Positions 1-7,278 are shown, counted from the first letter of the stretch. The stretch is DNA of 34,193 nt from an uncultured Clostridia bacterium (GCA_947170465.1 CAMVTS010000021.1:1-34193), one strand, 5' to 3'. Numbers and translations are program-made. Notes: generated by a model not told the origin, from the letters alone.

Positions 1-42
1 CAGCGTAACAAACGGCCGCCTTTTTTTTACTTTTGTTGTCAT
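1..42 (-). CDS. N-terminal start of an unknown protein, cut by window edge
   Basis: Only the first 14 codons lie in the window: ATG at 42 reading leftwards gives MTTKVKKRRPFVTL, still open at the edge. A strong ribosome site (GGGAGG) sits 9 bases upstream of the ATG on the minus strand, which is why I accept it as a real gene start. The N-terminus is very basic and turns hydrophobic at the edge, as in a membrane protein starting with a cytoplasmic tail, but nothing more can be said about function. Confidence 0.5.
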   Translation of the reverse strand, partial: MTTKVKKRRPFVTL

Positions 43-523
43 TTGCTTTTCCTCCCTTAATGTTCTTGATTTCTCAGCAAATCTGCCTGCATGATGCCAA
101 CCGCAAGCTTATCGTACAAATTAATAATAACACGACTGTCCGCAAATTTCAAGGCAATACCGCATAATTCAGGTGTGCGGGGTGACACACGGTCGGAAAC
201 AGGAAGAAAAGCAGTCGGGAAAATAGGGAAAATCGGGGGGTGGTTTGTAAAGTATTCTATAAAAAATATTTTTTCGTCTCCCTCGCGCGTTAGAAAAATA
301 TAGAAAACTTTGCATTTCCCCCCTCGAAATTCCCTATTTTCCCGATTTTATTCTTTGCTGAACCGTGGTGTGAGCAAACACTCACGCGCCTTTTCTTCTC
401 ATAAACAGCCTGTTTACAGCGCCGCCGAAGTCTGCTTTTTCCACATCCTCGCAGAAGTGAAAGAGGATAATGGTGATGATGGAAAAGCCAAACAGCTCGC
501 CGCGCACGTCCGACAGCTTATTT
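43..523. other. 480-base gene-free stretch with a long inverted repeat
   Basis: I see no convincing gene here; the open frames lack ribosome sites and resemble no family. The stretch lies between the start of the left-edge gene and the end of the C-S lyase gene, both on the minus strand, so it should hold the promoter of the left-edge gene. It contains a perfect 16-base inverted repeat (215-230 and 330-345) listed separately. Confidence 0.6.
215..345. repeat. 16-base perfect inverted repeat with 99-base spacer
   Basis: TCGGGAAAATAGGGAA at 215-230 is the exact reverse complement of 330-345. The spacer is AT-rich and also contains G- and C-runs (234-240 and 318-323) that could extend pairing. 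It could be a long RNA hairpin in the leader of the left-edge gene or the ends of a small element. Function unknown. Confidence 0.55.
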
Positions 524-1735
524 CTACTCAAACACATACTCTTTCAGGCGCTCCATCGCTTCCACGACCAGCGAGTGCGGTACGGCGAGATTCATGCGGA
601 TTCCCCATTTGTCGTGGAAGGGTGCTCCCTGCTGCCACGCGACGCCGACGTCCCAGCCCTTTTGAATGAGGTCGTTGATGGTGAGGTGGTGCGCCTTGCA
701 GTAATCCTCGCAATGCAGGAACAGCATGTAGGTGCCTTCGGGCTTGGAGAGTTCCACGCCCTTGAAATGCGTGCGGATAAAATCACACGCATAGTTGACG
801 TTATCGGACAGCACCGCGCACAGCTCGTCCACCCACTGATGACCTTCGGGCTGATACGCGCCAATCAGTGCGTGCATGGACAGGACGTTCATGCTGTTGT
901 AATGCGTCATCGCGGACTGACGGCGGATTCTGTCGCGGAGATAGGGGTTATAAATCACATGATAGCTGCCGATTAAGCCGGCGAGATTGAAGGTTTTGCT
1001 CGGCGCATAAACGGCAATGGTGCGGTTTTTCGCGTCCTCGCTGACGCTTTGCGTGGGCGTGTGCTTTGCGTTATTGAGCAGAATATCCGACCAGATTTCG
1101 TCCGAAATCACCACGCAGTCGTTTTTGCGGAATACCTCCATCGCCTGCGCGATTTCCTCACGCTCCCACACTCTGCCGCAGGGATTGTGCGGACTGCAAA
1201 AGACGGCGAGATGAATGTGGTTTTGCTTCAAACGCGCGTCCATATCGGCGTAGTCCATGCGCCACACGCCGTTTTCGTCCTTTTTCAGCGGACTCAGCTC
1301 GGCAACGCGCCCGGTGTCCTCCAAAACGTGCGTGAAGCCAATATAGGTCGGGCTGTGCAGGAGGACTTTATCGCCCGGTGTTGTCAACGCCTGAATCGCC
1401 GTGCTGACGCAGCCGAGCACGCCGTTTTCATAGCCGATATGCTTTGCCGTCATGCCGGAAACGCCGTTACGCTGTTCGTGCCAGCGGATAATGGCGTTGT
1501 AATATGCCGCTGTCGGGATATAGTAGCCGTAGGCAGGGTGCTGCACGCGCTCCGTCATCGCCTGCACAATCGTCGGCACAGTCGCAAAATTCATATCCGC
1601 CACCCACATCGGAATCGCGGAAAAGCCGTTTTTCGGCGCGGTAGGCGCCTGCGCCCAGCTTACATCGGCGCCGATACAATCCACCGCCAGCGCGTCTTTG
1701 CCGCTGCGGTTCATGATGGTTGTAAAATCGTACAT
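524..1735 (-). CDS. MalY/PatB family PLP-dependent C-S lyase (cystathionine beta-lyase type aminotransferase)
   Basis: This 403-residue protein is a cytoplasmic fold-type I PLP enzyme. The N-terminal motif IPMWVADMNF (41-50) is typical of MalY/PatB C-S lyases, AYGYY (69-73) follows, and SDEIWSD (211-217) carries the Asp that contacts the pyridine nitrogen. APSKTFNLAG (244-253) holds the PLP lysine K247. Family members cleave cystathionine or other cysteine S-conjugates to a thiol, pyruvate and ammonia; some also regulate transcription. Length is normal and the frame intact. The ATG has AAAGGAG seven bases upstream, and TTGACG-18-TACAAT lies at 1765-1794. No operon partner is visible. Exact substrate cannot be read from sequence. 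Confidence 0.9.
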   Translation of the reverse strand: MYDFTTIMNRSGKDALAVDCIGADVSWAQAPTAPKNGFSAIPMWVADMNFATVPTIVQAMTERVQHPAYGYYIPTAAYYNAIIRWHEQRNGVSGMTAKHIGYENGVLGCVSTAIQALTTPGDKVLLHSPTYIGFTHVLEDTGRVAELSPLKKDENGVWRMDYADMDARLKQNHIHLAVFCSPHNPCGRVWEREEIAQAMEVFRKNDCVVISDEIWSDILLNNAKHTPTQSVSEDAKNRTIAVYAPSKTFNLAGLIGSYHVIYNPYLRDRIRRQSAMTHYNSMNVLSMHALIGAYQPEGHQWVDELCAVLSDNVNYACDFIRTHFKGVELSKPEGTYMLFLHCEDYCKAHHLTINDLIQKGWDVGVAWQQGAPFHDKWGIRMNLAVPHSLVVEAMERLKEYVFE

Positions 1736-1764
1736 AGTGGCTCCTTTATTCTTCCTTATGGTTT

Positions 1765-1794
1765 ATTGTATCATTATTCCGGCAATTCCGTCAA
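1765..1794 (-). promoter_or_regulatory. Sigma-A-type promoter of the C-S lyase gene
   Basis: On the minus strand TTGACG (789-794 of the 1-kb block, i.e. 1789-1794) and TACAAT (1765-1770) are separated by 18 bases and lie about 30 bases upstream of the ATG at 1735. Confidence 0.6.
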
Positions 1795-1878
1795 GATGAA
1801 TCAGTCGTACCAAAAGAAAAAGGTGAGTGGGGTAATCAATACTGAATGCAATTTTATTAGTTAGCAATATAAAACAAG

Positions 1879-1919
1879 AACGTGCAAGCATATTTGCTCA
1901 CACGTCCTGAAATGTTATT
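1879..1919. repeat. 41-base duplicated segment with hairpin (also at 18208-18248)
   Basis: The segment is identical to 18208-18248. Each copy sits immediately downstream of a TipAS-domain coding sequence on the minus strand. It contains the imperfect palindrome ACGTGCAAGCA...TGCTCACACGT (1880-1905). On the minus strand this copy is followed by TTCTTGTTTTA, so it can serve as an intrinsic terminator. The other copy runs straight into the ribosome site of the next gene instead. Confidence 0.7.
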
Positions 1920-2181
1920 GAAAATTCTGCTGAATACACGCCGAAGCATACGCCGCTGTGCCCTCGCCGTGCTTGTCGATGTTTTTCCGGAAACGTTCGT
2001 CGGCGACATATAGCTGACCGAGTCCTGCGAGGATTTCGTTTGTGCAGGGAACTTTTTCAGCGAATCCTAACTTTTTTAGCATGGGATCAGACGTAATTAA
2101 CTGCACTTTCACGTCAGGAAAACGTTCCGACAAACATCTTTTTAAACGCTCATAGGTTGGCATATCTGTTTCAATTTTCAT
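1915..2181 (-). pseudogene. Chimeric 88-residue ORF ending in a TipAS-domain fragment
   Basis: The last ~43 residues (TNEILAGLGQLY...FRKNIDKHGEGTAAY) match the C-terminus of the TipAS effector-binding domain encoded at 4054-4437 and 18244-18960. The first ~44 residues are unrelated to that domain, more AT-rich, and not recognised. A ribosome site (AGGTG, 8 bases before ATG) is present, so the ORF could be translated. The DNA-binding half and most of the ligand pocket are absent, so I read it as a recombination remnant that captured a new front end rather than a working regulator. Confidence 0.6.
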
Positions 2182-2265
2182 CGTATGAACACCTGCCTTT
2201 TTACAGCTTAATTATCTCATAAACGATGGGTAGAAGATAGTCAAATCAGGAACTGTCTTGCCCCT

Positions 2266-2899
2266 TCAATATGTCAGTGTAATCGTTACATTTCCGTTGG
2301 ACAACAGCTGCGTCAGTTCCGCAGGCGTTTTATCGGTGATATGACCGAGACGGGTGTACGCCCATGTGTTGGAGCCGTAGAACACAACCATCTGATTGCC
2401 GGAATACAGGATAACGTCACCGGGCGAAGTGGTTATGCGCGTATCATTTCTCGGAAGTGACATGCCGAGCGAGCCGACCTGCTCAAAGCCGCCGTACATG
2501 GACATTGGAATGGTGAGCGGCTTGTCTTTCACAGCCGCCTTCAACGCGGCAACCGCCTCGTTATCTTCCCATTCGACGGTGACCGGAGTACTGTTGATAC
2601 TCATTTTCAGCGCGTTGTTTTCCTCTGCCGGAAAACGGTCAATCAGACCGGCGATGAAGTATTGAATCAAGGTCGCGTCCGCGATAGAAAGCTCCCCGTT
2701 GCCAGAAAACGATGGCGCTTGTTTCGTCCCCTATTTTTTCCAATTCTACCAGGTGTTTCTGAATGGTTGTGACGTCCAGCACGGTGACGGCGCCGTCGCC
2801 GTTTGCGTCGCCCCATAGTTTTGCGGTTTCGGCAGCGTGTGCGCTGACGGACGATAACAGCACAAGAAGCGCTGTCAATAATCCCACGGCTTTTTTCAT
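2266..2899 (-). pseudogene. Frameshifted secreted dockerin/cyclophilin-like protein
   Basis: The first part (2899 to about 2710) encodes a signal peptide (MKKAVGLLTALLVLLSSVSA) and a dockerin Ca-binding repeat (GDANGDGAVTVLDVTTIQ). The rest continues in another frame with a second dockerin half (LSIADATLIQ) and a cyclophilin-like fold domain (MSMYGGFEQVGSLGMSLPR, YSGNQMVVFYGSNTWAYTR) to the stop at 2266. An A-run at 2706-2709 marks the break: one extra base restores continuous homology with the intact paralogue at 14541-15182. It has a ribosome site (GGAGGAG) and a promoter shared in sequence with the 16012 operon. Either a real frameshift mutation or a sequencing error in the homopolymer. 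Confidence 0.8.
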
Positions 2900-2949
2900 A
2901 CAACATCTCCTCCTTCGGTATGAAATAGCAAAAGTCTGTGTGTAATTCT

Positions 2950-2978
2950 ATTATAAATCCATTTTTGAGAAATGTAAA
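2950..2978 (-). promoter_or_regulatory. Sigma-A promoter duplicated from the 16-kb operon
   Basis: On the minus strand TTTACA (2973-2978) and TATAAT (2950-2955) have a 17-base spacer. The surrounding bases, including the upstream stretch to about 3001, closely match the promoter at 16043-16071, so the two transcription units share a duplicated control region. Confidence 0.75.
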
Positions 2979-3091
2979 ATACTTATGCTGCATAATTAGA
3001 AATTCAGCAGAAGAATTTCTCAGAAAAATGACAGAAATCCGCGCATTAAGATTAGATGCGCCGAAAAGTTCCCATCTTATGGTGTATCATA

Positions 3092-3120
3092 TTGTCATAA
3101 GGTTTGAAATGTGTTATGAT
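3092..3120 (+). promoter_or_regulatory. Sigma-A promoter of the duplicated 116-residue gene pair
   Basis: TTGTCA (3092-3097), 17-base spacer, TATGAT (3115-3120), about 80 bases before the ATG at 3202. The second gene copy has no equivalent promoter, so both are probably transcribed from here. Confidence 0.7.
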
Positions 3121-3201
3121 TGTTTCAGACCGGTATCAAAACAGAGTTGGTAAAACAACATTCCGTAAGCAGATAAACGCACGCAGAAAGGAAGGAAACC
3201 G

Positions 3202-3552
3202 ATGATTGATTATAGTTATTCTGAGTTGGAAGAAAGCGATATTAAACGAGTATTTGAAAGTAAGGAAGCGTCAAAATATAGAGTAATAGACTGCGAAGCC
3301 ACCTATTTCTATGCTGAATGCGAAGACGAACCTGACATGTTTATGAATCATCTGAAAGTCGCTGTCTATGAAACACAACATAACATTCTTTCAGATGAGA
3401 TGAAAGCGGACTTCATCCAATACGCTGACCGCTGGGATAAAGGCGAATTCCAACCCGACCTCATGCCCGGTGATATTCCTTTGATTCAGAAGGATATCGA
3501 CTTTGTCAGGAAAATGATTGGCGGTCATTGTACCGATTCAAACAATCATTAA
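3202..3552 (+). CDS. Unknown acidic protein, first copy of a tandem duplication
   Basis: This 116-residue protein is acidic (many Glu/Asp in the first 50 residues), with no signal peptide or membrane segment, so it is probably cytoplasmic. I do not recognise the family. GGAAGGAAACCG precedes the ATG. It is 407 bases from a second copy that is identical over the first ~75 codons and differs by only five silent changes later, until the last few residues (CTDSNNH here, CTDHEADNH there). The terminator after the second copy is present here only as its left half (3552-3580), so transcription should read through. Such small acidic duplicated proteins include immunity proteins, but no toxin partner is visible. 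Confidence 0.7.
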   Translation: MIDYSYSELEESDIKRVFESKEASKYRVIDCEATYFYAECEDEPDMFMNHLKVAVYETQHNILSDEMKADFIQYADRWDKGEFQPDLMPGDIPLIQKDIDFVRKMIGGHCTDSNNH

Positions 3553-3608
3553 GCAGCACGGCAGCCCTGTCAGAAGCAGACAAACACTCACAGAAAGGAA
3601 GGAAACCG

Positions 3609-3965
3609 ATGATTGATTATAGTTATTCTGAGTTGGAAGAAAGCGATATTAAACGAGTATTTGAAAGTAAGGAAGCGTCAAAATATAGAGTAATAGACTG
3701 CGAAGCCACCTATTTCTATGCTGAATGCGAAGACGAACCTGACATGTTTATGAATCATCTGAAAGTCGCTGTCTATGAAACACAACATAACATTCTTTCA
3801 GATGAGATGAAAGCGGACTTCATCCAATACGCTGATCGCTGGGATAAAGGCGAATTTCAGCCCGACCTCATGCCCGGTGATATTCCTCTGATTCAAAAGG
3901 ATATCGACTTTGTCAGGAAAATGATTGGCGGTCATTGTACCGATCATGAAGCAGACAATCATTAA
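3609..3965 (+). CDS. Unknown acidic protein, second copy of a tandem duplication
   Basis: This 118-residue protein is a near-identical copy of the gene at 3202-3552. I chose the ATG at 3609 because it has the same ribosome site (GGAAGGAAACCG) and N-terminus as copy one; the frame is open further upstream but that part is the duplicated non-coding tail of copy one. The only protein difference is the extreme C-terminus. Nucleotide changes are synonymous and lie in the last third. The gene ends in a strong hairpin terminator. Function unknown. Confidence 0.7.
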   Translation: MIDYSYSELEESDIKRVFESKEASKYRVIDCEATYFYAECEDEPDMFMNHLKVAVYETQHNILSDEMKADFIQYADRWDKGEFQPDLMPGDIPLIQKDIDFVRKMIGGHCTDHEADNH

Positions 3966-3966
3966 A

Positions 3967-4005
3967 CAGCACGGCAGCCCTGTCGGAAGCAGGGCTGCCG
4001 TGCTG
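3967..4005. terminator. Perfect 16-base-pair hairpin terminator
   Basis: CAGCACGGCAGCCCTG (3967-3982) pairs exactly with 3990-4005 across a 7-base loop. It ends the duplicated gene pair and also faces the TipAS-domain copy converging from the right. The downstream T-run is poor, so termination strength is uncertain. A half copy follows gene copy one at 3552-3570. Confidence 0.75.
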
Positions 4006-4053
4006 CTTGTCTGTAAATATACAATCATTGTCCGGGCTTGTGCGGTTTTTGAT

Positions 4054-4437
4054 TCATTCGCAATAGTTTTCAATACACCGCGATACATACGCCGCTGTTC
4101 CCTCGCCGTGCTTGTCTATGTTTTTCCGGAAGCGCACGTCGGCGGCATATAGCTGACCGAGTCCTGCGAGTATTTCGTTTGTGCAGGTGTAGAAATTGTC
4201 GGTGATACGCCGCTGTAATTTTTCGACCGTGATTTTTGCCGGCTCGCTGTCGGGTAAAACGCCGTCGCGGTTCAACGCGGCAAATTCTTCAAACACCGCG
4301 TCGAGTAAAGCGGCAGACTTGCTGAAATCTGTGTCGCGCTGCTCGAATTCTTTGTAGGCGGCGGTATTGCCCCAACGCTGTTTGGCTTCCTCTGCGTATT
4401 GACTTTTCAGCGCTTCGTATTCGTTATTCGTTTTCAT
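4054..4437 (-). pseudogene. Headless TipAS-like effector-binding domain (MerR regulator lacking its HTH)
   Basis: The 127-residue frame corresponds to the ligand-binding half of the MerR/TipAS regulator at 18244-18960. The DNA is nearly identical to that gene from about 4279 to 4484 and diverges towards the 3' end. Homology stops abruptly at about 4485, so the promoter, HTH and coiled-coil start are deleted. The ATG at 4437 keeps an AAAGGAG ribosome site 8 bases upstream, the same predicted internal start as in the full gene. It could therefore still make a free TipAS domain if transcribed; no promoter is evident, so I call it a remnant. Confidence 0.7.
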
Positions 4438-4484
4438 AAAACCTTCTCCTTTCTCCACGCTGTCGATTGCCGCAATCAGGAAGT

Positions 4485-4783
4485 TTCCGACTATTATACA
4501 GATTTAAGTGTGAAATAGAGCTTTATCCTCTATCACTTCAATCAGGCGATGATCCTGATGATTGGATTATTTTTGCCTGCGCCGTGCGCTTACCGCTTAC
4601 GGCTTGACACGCTCGCCTTCAAATCCCTTCACTCCGACATCCTGCTCCCAAAGAGATAAAATAGACTGGGAATAAATCCATACCACAACATATAGTGGTT
4701 TTTGTTCCGGAAAAGTTGCTCTTTGGCGCTCTTTGCCGCACTGTTTCCAAGTGCCCCAAAGCGCGTTATGGTCGGGTATGTGG
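4485..4783. other. Gene-free junction region with a tRNA-Pro fragment
   Basis: About 300 bases between the truncated TipAS copy and the zeta-like gene, with no convincing coding content. The long minus-strand frame across it translates tRNA-derived sequence and is spurious. It contains a rearranged tRNA-Pro fragment (listed separately) and looks like a rearrangement junction. Confidence 0.6.
4618..4653. repeat. Rearranged fragment of tRNA-Pro
   Basis: The bases 4618-4637 are the exact reverse complement of 26549-26568 (the T-arm and 3' acceptor end of tRNA-Pro), while 4635-4653 match 26573-26591 (anticodon-arm region) in the same orientation. The two halves of the tRNA 3' side are thus joined head to head, sharing a few bases at the joint. 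It cannot fold as a tRNA. Confidence 0.8.
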
Positions 4784-5338
4784 TCAGCAGACAATCTGCT
4801 CAACCTCCATAATCCAATCCGGTCGGTAACCGTTTGTATAGTAGAAGGTGTTATTTTTGATTTCTGCCACTTTGACAAAACCGTTTTCGTTATCATAAAA
4901 AACAACCTCATCACACAACGGCAAAACTCTTTTAAGCGATTCTATGCGGTTTTGGTATCTCAGCCTTACATACTCTTCAGGAATATCGTGACCACCCTTG
5001 CGCACACGGTTGGCAATACGCAAAACGCTTTCTTCCGCGGAATTCAACCCAACATAGAACATCACAACATCATATCCCTGCTTACGAGCCTGACGGATTG
5101 TTTTCTCCACCCGGTGACCGGCAAGCGTGGTTTCCTGCGTAAAGGTCAGGTTGTTTTCGAGGCAGTAGGAAATCTCTTTTACAGCTGCTTTACCTGCTTT
5201 TATATTGTCAAAATCGTTGTCTTTTGCAATCTTGTCAGCGTCAATAATGTGTCCTAAAGCGACACCCTGACCTTCTAAAACACCGCGCAAGCTTGATTTT
5301 CCCGTACCGTTAATTCCGGCAATTAAAATATATTTCAT
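4784..5338 (-). CDS. Zeta-toxin-like P-loop kinase/ATPase
   Basis: This 184-residue cytoplasmic protein has a Walker A motif GINGTGKSS (8-16) at the N-terminus, DADKIA (about 33-38) and a TQETTLAGHR segment (about 67-76), followed by Arg-rich NRVRKGG (about 109-115). The pattern fits small zeta-toxin-like predicted ATPases, whose toxic members phosphorylate UDP-N-acetylglucosamine. Many chromosomal members of this group stand alone and are not proven toxins. No epsilon-like antitoxin is next to it: downstream is a non-coding junction and upstream a Nudix gene on the same strand. The ribosome site is weak (AGG). Confidence 0.75.
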   Translation of the reverse strand: MKYILIAGINGTGKSSLRGVLEGQGVALGHIIDADKIAKDNDFDNIKAGKAAVKEISYCLENNLTFTQETTLAGHRVEKTIRQARKQGYDVVMFYVGLNSAEESVLRIANRVRKGGHDIPEEYVRLRYQNRIESLKRVLPLCDEVVFYDNENGFVKVAEIKNNTFYYTNGYRPDWIMEVEQIVC

Positions 5339-5428
5339 AACAAACCTGATTTCTTCGTCTTGCTTTTTTCAATTTCAGTATAACATATCAAAACAAAAAT
5401 AACAACTGTTTTGCCGGTTTAATTACAC

Positions 5429-5905
5429 TTACTCCCTCGAAAGGAAATGCTTCACTTCCCGGTCGTTTTCGAAATCCATGGTGCGGTAAAAATCGGGATA
5501 AATGGTGATGTTATCCGACTTATCCAAATCAATCCACTCTAAATATTCTCCACCGGGGCCGCCGTCGGTTCGGGTGCCGTCCTTGATTTGCAGAAGGCGT
5601 TCATTCGGCTTGACGGTGAAGAAGCAGGAAATCTCATGGAAAAACACGCCGTCGTCATCGGTGAAAAAGTTCTCGTGAATCGCCGCAAGGCGGTCAATCT
5701 CACAATTGATTCCCGTTTCCTCTTTCAGCTCGCGCAAGGCGGCTTCTTCCATACTCTCTCCGAAGCGGACGCGTCCGCCGACGGAGTAATAAAACGCGCG
5801 TTCTTCATTCGGATTGCGCGCCATCAAAACCTTTCTTCCGCTGCGGATGATCACGCCCACGCGGTAGTTGAATTTTCCTTGCTCTGTTTGAAATGTGCAG
5901 TCCAT
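5429..5905 (-). CDS. Nudix hydrolase
   Basis: This 158-residue protein contains a complete Nudix box (residues 44-66: G-x5-E-x7-REL-x-EETGI), the metal-binding loop-helix that hydrolyses nucleoside diphosphates linked to another group. The N-terminal RVGVIIRSGRKVLMAR strand and the length are usual for a stand-alone family member. AGGAGGGA lies upstream of the ATG. Substrate (oxidised nucleotide, ADP-sugar or other) cannot be deduced. It lies upstream of and on the same strand as the zeta-like gene, 90 bases apart, so co-transcription is possible. Confidence 0.88.
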   Translation of the reverse strand: MDCTFQTEQGKFNYRVGVIIRSGRKVLMARNPNEERAFYYSVGGRVRFGESMEEAALRELKEETGINCEIDRLAAIHENFFTDDDGVFFHEISCFFTVKPNERLLQIKDGTRTDGGPGGEYLEWIDLDKSDNITIYPDFYRTMDFENDREVKHFLSRE

Positions 5906-5954
5906 GCTATCCCTCCTTGTCCTGCTATTGTACCGCTGCCGGCAGATTTTTGCA

Positions 5955-5985
5955 AGTCAAAATTTGCGCCGCATGAAACAAAGAT
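5955..5985 (+). repeat. 31-base dispersed repeat, copy 1
   Basis: AGTCAAAATTTGCGCCGCAT at the left followed by gAAACAAAGA. Related copies lie at 20087-20117 and 25964-25994 in the same orientation; copies differ at several positions. Confidence 0.6.
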
Positions 5986-6012
5986 AACCGCTGGAAAACA
6001 GCGGTTACTTTT
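5985..6012 (+). terminator. Intrinsic terminator-like hairpin without an upstream plus-strand gene
   Basis: TAACCGCTG (5985-5993) pairs with CAGCGGTTA (5999-6007), loop GAAAA, followed by CTTTTT. Confidence 0.6.
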
Positions 6013-6110
6013 TAAGCCGGTATGTTCTGTTTCGGTTACAGGAATGTATCGACCATACCATAGATAAAACTAAAAGCCCGGCCTGAGCTCAATATCATTA
6101 AGTTAAGCAA

Positions 6111-6146
6111 CAGGACACTCACAAGAAGTGGGTGCCCTGTTTTTTT
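6111..6146 (+). terminator. Intrinsic terminator-like hairpin
   Basis: CAGGACACTCAC (6111-6122) pairs with GTGGGTGCCCTG (6128-6139) with one mismatch and one wobble, followed by seven T residues. Again there is no plus-strand gene just upstream. Confidence 0.65.
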
Positions 6147-6250
6147 GAAGAATTTTTAGGAAAAGGCGTGACAAAAGATGAAAAATGTGCGGCTGAAGGG
6201 ACGTGCTCTAAAGGACAAAGTGAAAAATGAGAGTAGCATAAAAAAGAGGC

Positions 6251-6325
6251 GGGAGCTACCCACAACAGCTGCAAACCGATTGAGGAAACGGTTTGCTAAA
6301 TTTAAGCAGATGCAGCAAGGCTCCC
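6251..6325 (-). terminator. Branched 3' structure after the LysR gene
   Basis: On the minus strand an outer stem GGGAGC/GCTCCC (6320-6325 with 6251-6256) encloses a hairpin GCAAACCG/CGGTTTGC (6271-6278 with 6289-6296). A CCTCTTTTTT run follows, giving a terminator for the LysR gene that ends at 6352. Confidence 0.55.
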
Positions 6326-6351
6326 ACACTGCCATCACCAGCGGCATGGGA

Positions 6352-7206
6352 TCATTTCTCAATATACCGCATAAACATCTTTGCGGCATTCGACGCCGTT
6401 TTTGATAAGAAAAATCCGTACGGGCATTGATATTCCCGGATGAAAGACACCGTCTTGCTGTGCGGATGTATGCTGCTCCAGCAATCAGGTATAATGACAG
6501 GCTTGTCGCTCTCCATGCAGTCAATCAAGACAGACGTAGAGTAAATCTCGACTTCCTCTATGGCGATCCCGGACTTCATAAGGTCATCACACATTCTGTC
6601 ACATGCTTCGCATATTCCTCGTTTGATTGTGAGAACTGTATGCCCTTTGAGGTCAACATCCGTGATGATACTGTGCTTTGAAAGAGATGAATGATCCGGC
6701 ACAAGCAAAGCGAGCTTTATCTGCGATACCTGATGAAATACAAAACCGTTCTGCCATATCGGTTCCGAAAAGAATACGCCTTCAATTAAGTCGGTATCCG
6801 GGCGGATGTCTGAGCCGCTCTGACTAAAAGAATATGACGATAAGGTGCTGCTGCTGTTTCCGGCGGCAAATCCCGGCCAATAATCGTAAATCAGCCGAGG
6901 AGCGTGAAATTCATTTGTTCCGAACAATACACTGCCTGCTGCATGGTCGGAATAGACAAGCAGATGCGAACGAATATCACTGCATCTTTGTATTAAGGCT
7001 TTGCTTTCAAGAAGGAAATATTCTCCTGCGGGCGTTAATGTGACTCCTTTCTTGCTTCTCACAAACAGATGCACATTCAGTTCCGCTTCAAGGTGGTTGA
7101 TCTGCTGAATAACAGCGCTTGGAGAAATATATGATTCTTCCGCTACTTTTGAGAATGAGCCGAGTTCTGCAGCTCTTACAAAGGTATCAAGGGCAGGATT
7201 GTACAT
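6352..7206 (-). CDS. LysR-family transcriptional regulator
   Basis: This 284-residue protein has the LysR winged-HTH at residues 1-60 (FVRAAELGSFSKVAEESYISPSAVIQQINHLEAEL), followed by a substrate-binding-like effector domain that lacks strong similarity to any named subgroup. AGGAGG sits 11 bases before the ATG. It is transcribed divergently from the alpha/beta hydrolase at 7363 with a shared 156-base control region, the usual layout for a LysR regulator and its target. Its own promoter (TTGATT-17-TATAAT) overlaps that region, so autoregulation is likely. The effector is unknown. Confidence 0.88.
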   Translation of the reverse strand: MYNPALDTFVRAAELGSFSKVAEESYISPSAVIQQINHLEAELNVHLFVRSKKGVTLTPAGEYFLLESKALIQRCSDIRSHLLVYSDHAAGSVLFGTNEFHAPRLIYDYWPGFAAGNSSSTLSSYSFSQSGSDIRPDTDLIEGVFFSEPIWQNGFVFHQVSQIKLALLVPDHSSLSKHSIITDVDLKGHTVLTIKRGICEACDRMCDDLMKSGIAIEEVEIYSTSVLIDCMESDKPVIIPDCWSSIHPHSKTVSFIREYQCPYGFFLSKTASNAAKMFMRYIEK

Positions 7207-7249
7207 AGCTTTGACAACCTCCTATCTGTTATAAGTTTTACCTTATATC

Positions 7250-7278
7250 ATTATAAGCAATCGAGACTTCAAAATCAA
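7250..7278 (-). promoter_or_regulatory. Promoter of the LysR gene at 7206
   Basis: On the minus strand TTGATT (7273-7278) and TATAAT (7250-7255) are separated by 17 bases. The -35 side overlaps the divergent control region of the hydrolase gene. Confidence 0.7.

Larger units (their letters stand above)
5906..6351. other. 445-base intergenic region with three hairpins
   Basis: No gene is supported. The region lies between the 5' end of the Nudix gene and the 3' end of the LysR gene. It holds a copy of a 31-base dispersed repeat (5955-5985), two hairpins of intrinsic-terminator form facing the plus strand (5985-6012 and 6111-6146), and a branched hairpin structure downstream of the LysR gene (6251-6325). 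There is no plus-strand gene for the two terminators to end. Confidence 0.6.

Noticed and set aside
1049-1864. 271-residue plus-strand frame
   Set aside because: Antisense to the well-supported C-S lyase gene, with no recognisable domain.
4597-4914. 105-residue minus-strand frame ending in VGVKGFEGERVKP
   Set aside because: Its end is translated tRNA-Pro antisense sequence and its start overlaps the zeta-like gene out of frame; not a gene.
4784-5338. Zeta-like gene as a toxin-antitoxin module
   Set aside because: No epsilon-like or other small antitoxin gene is adjacent on either side.
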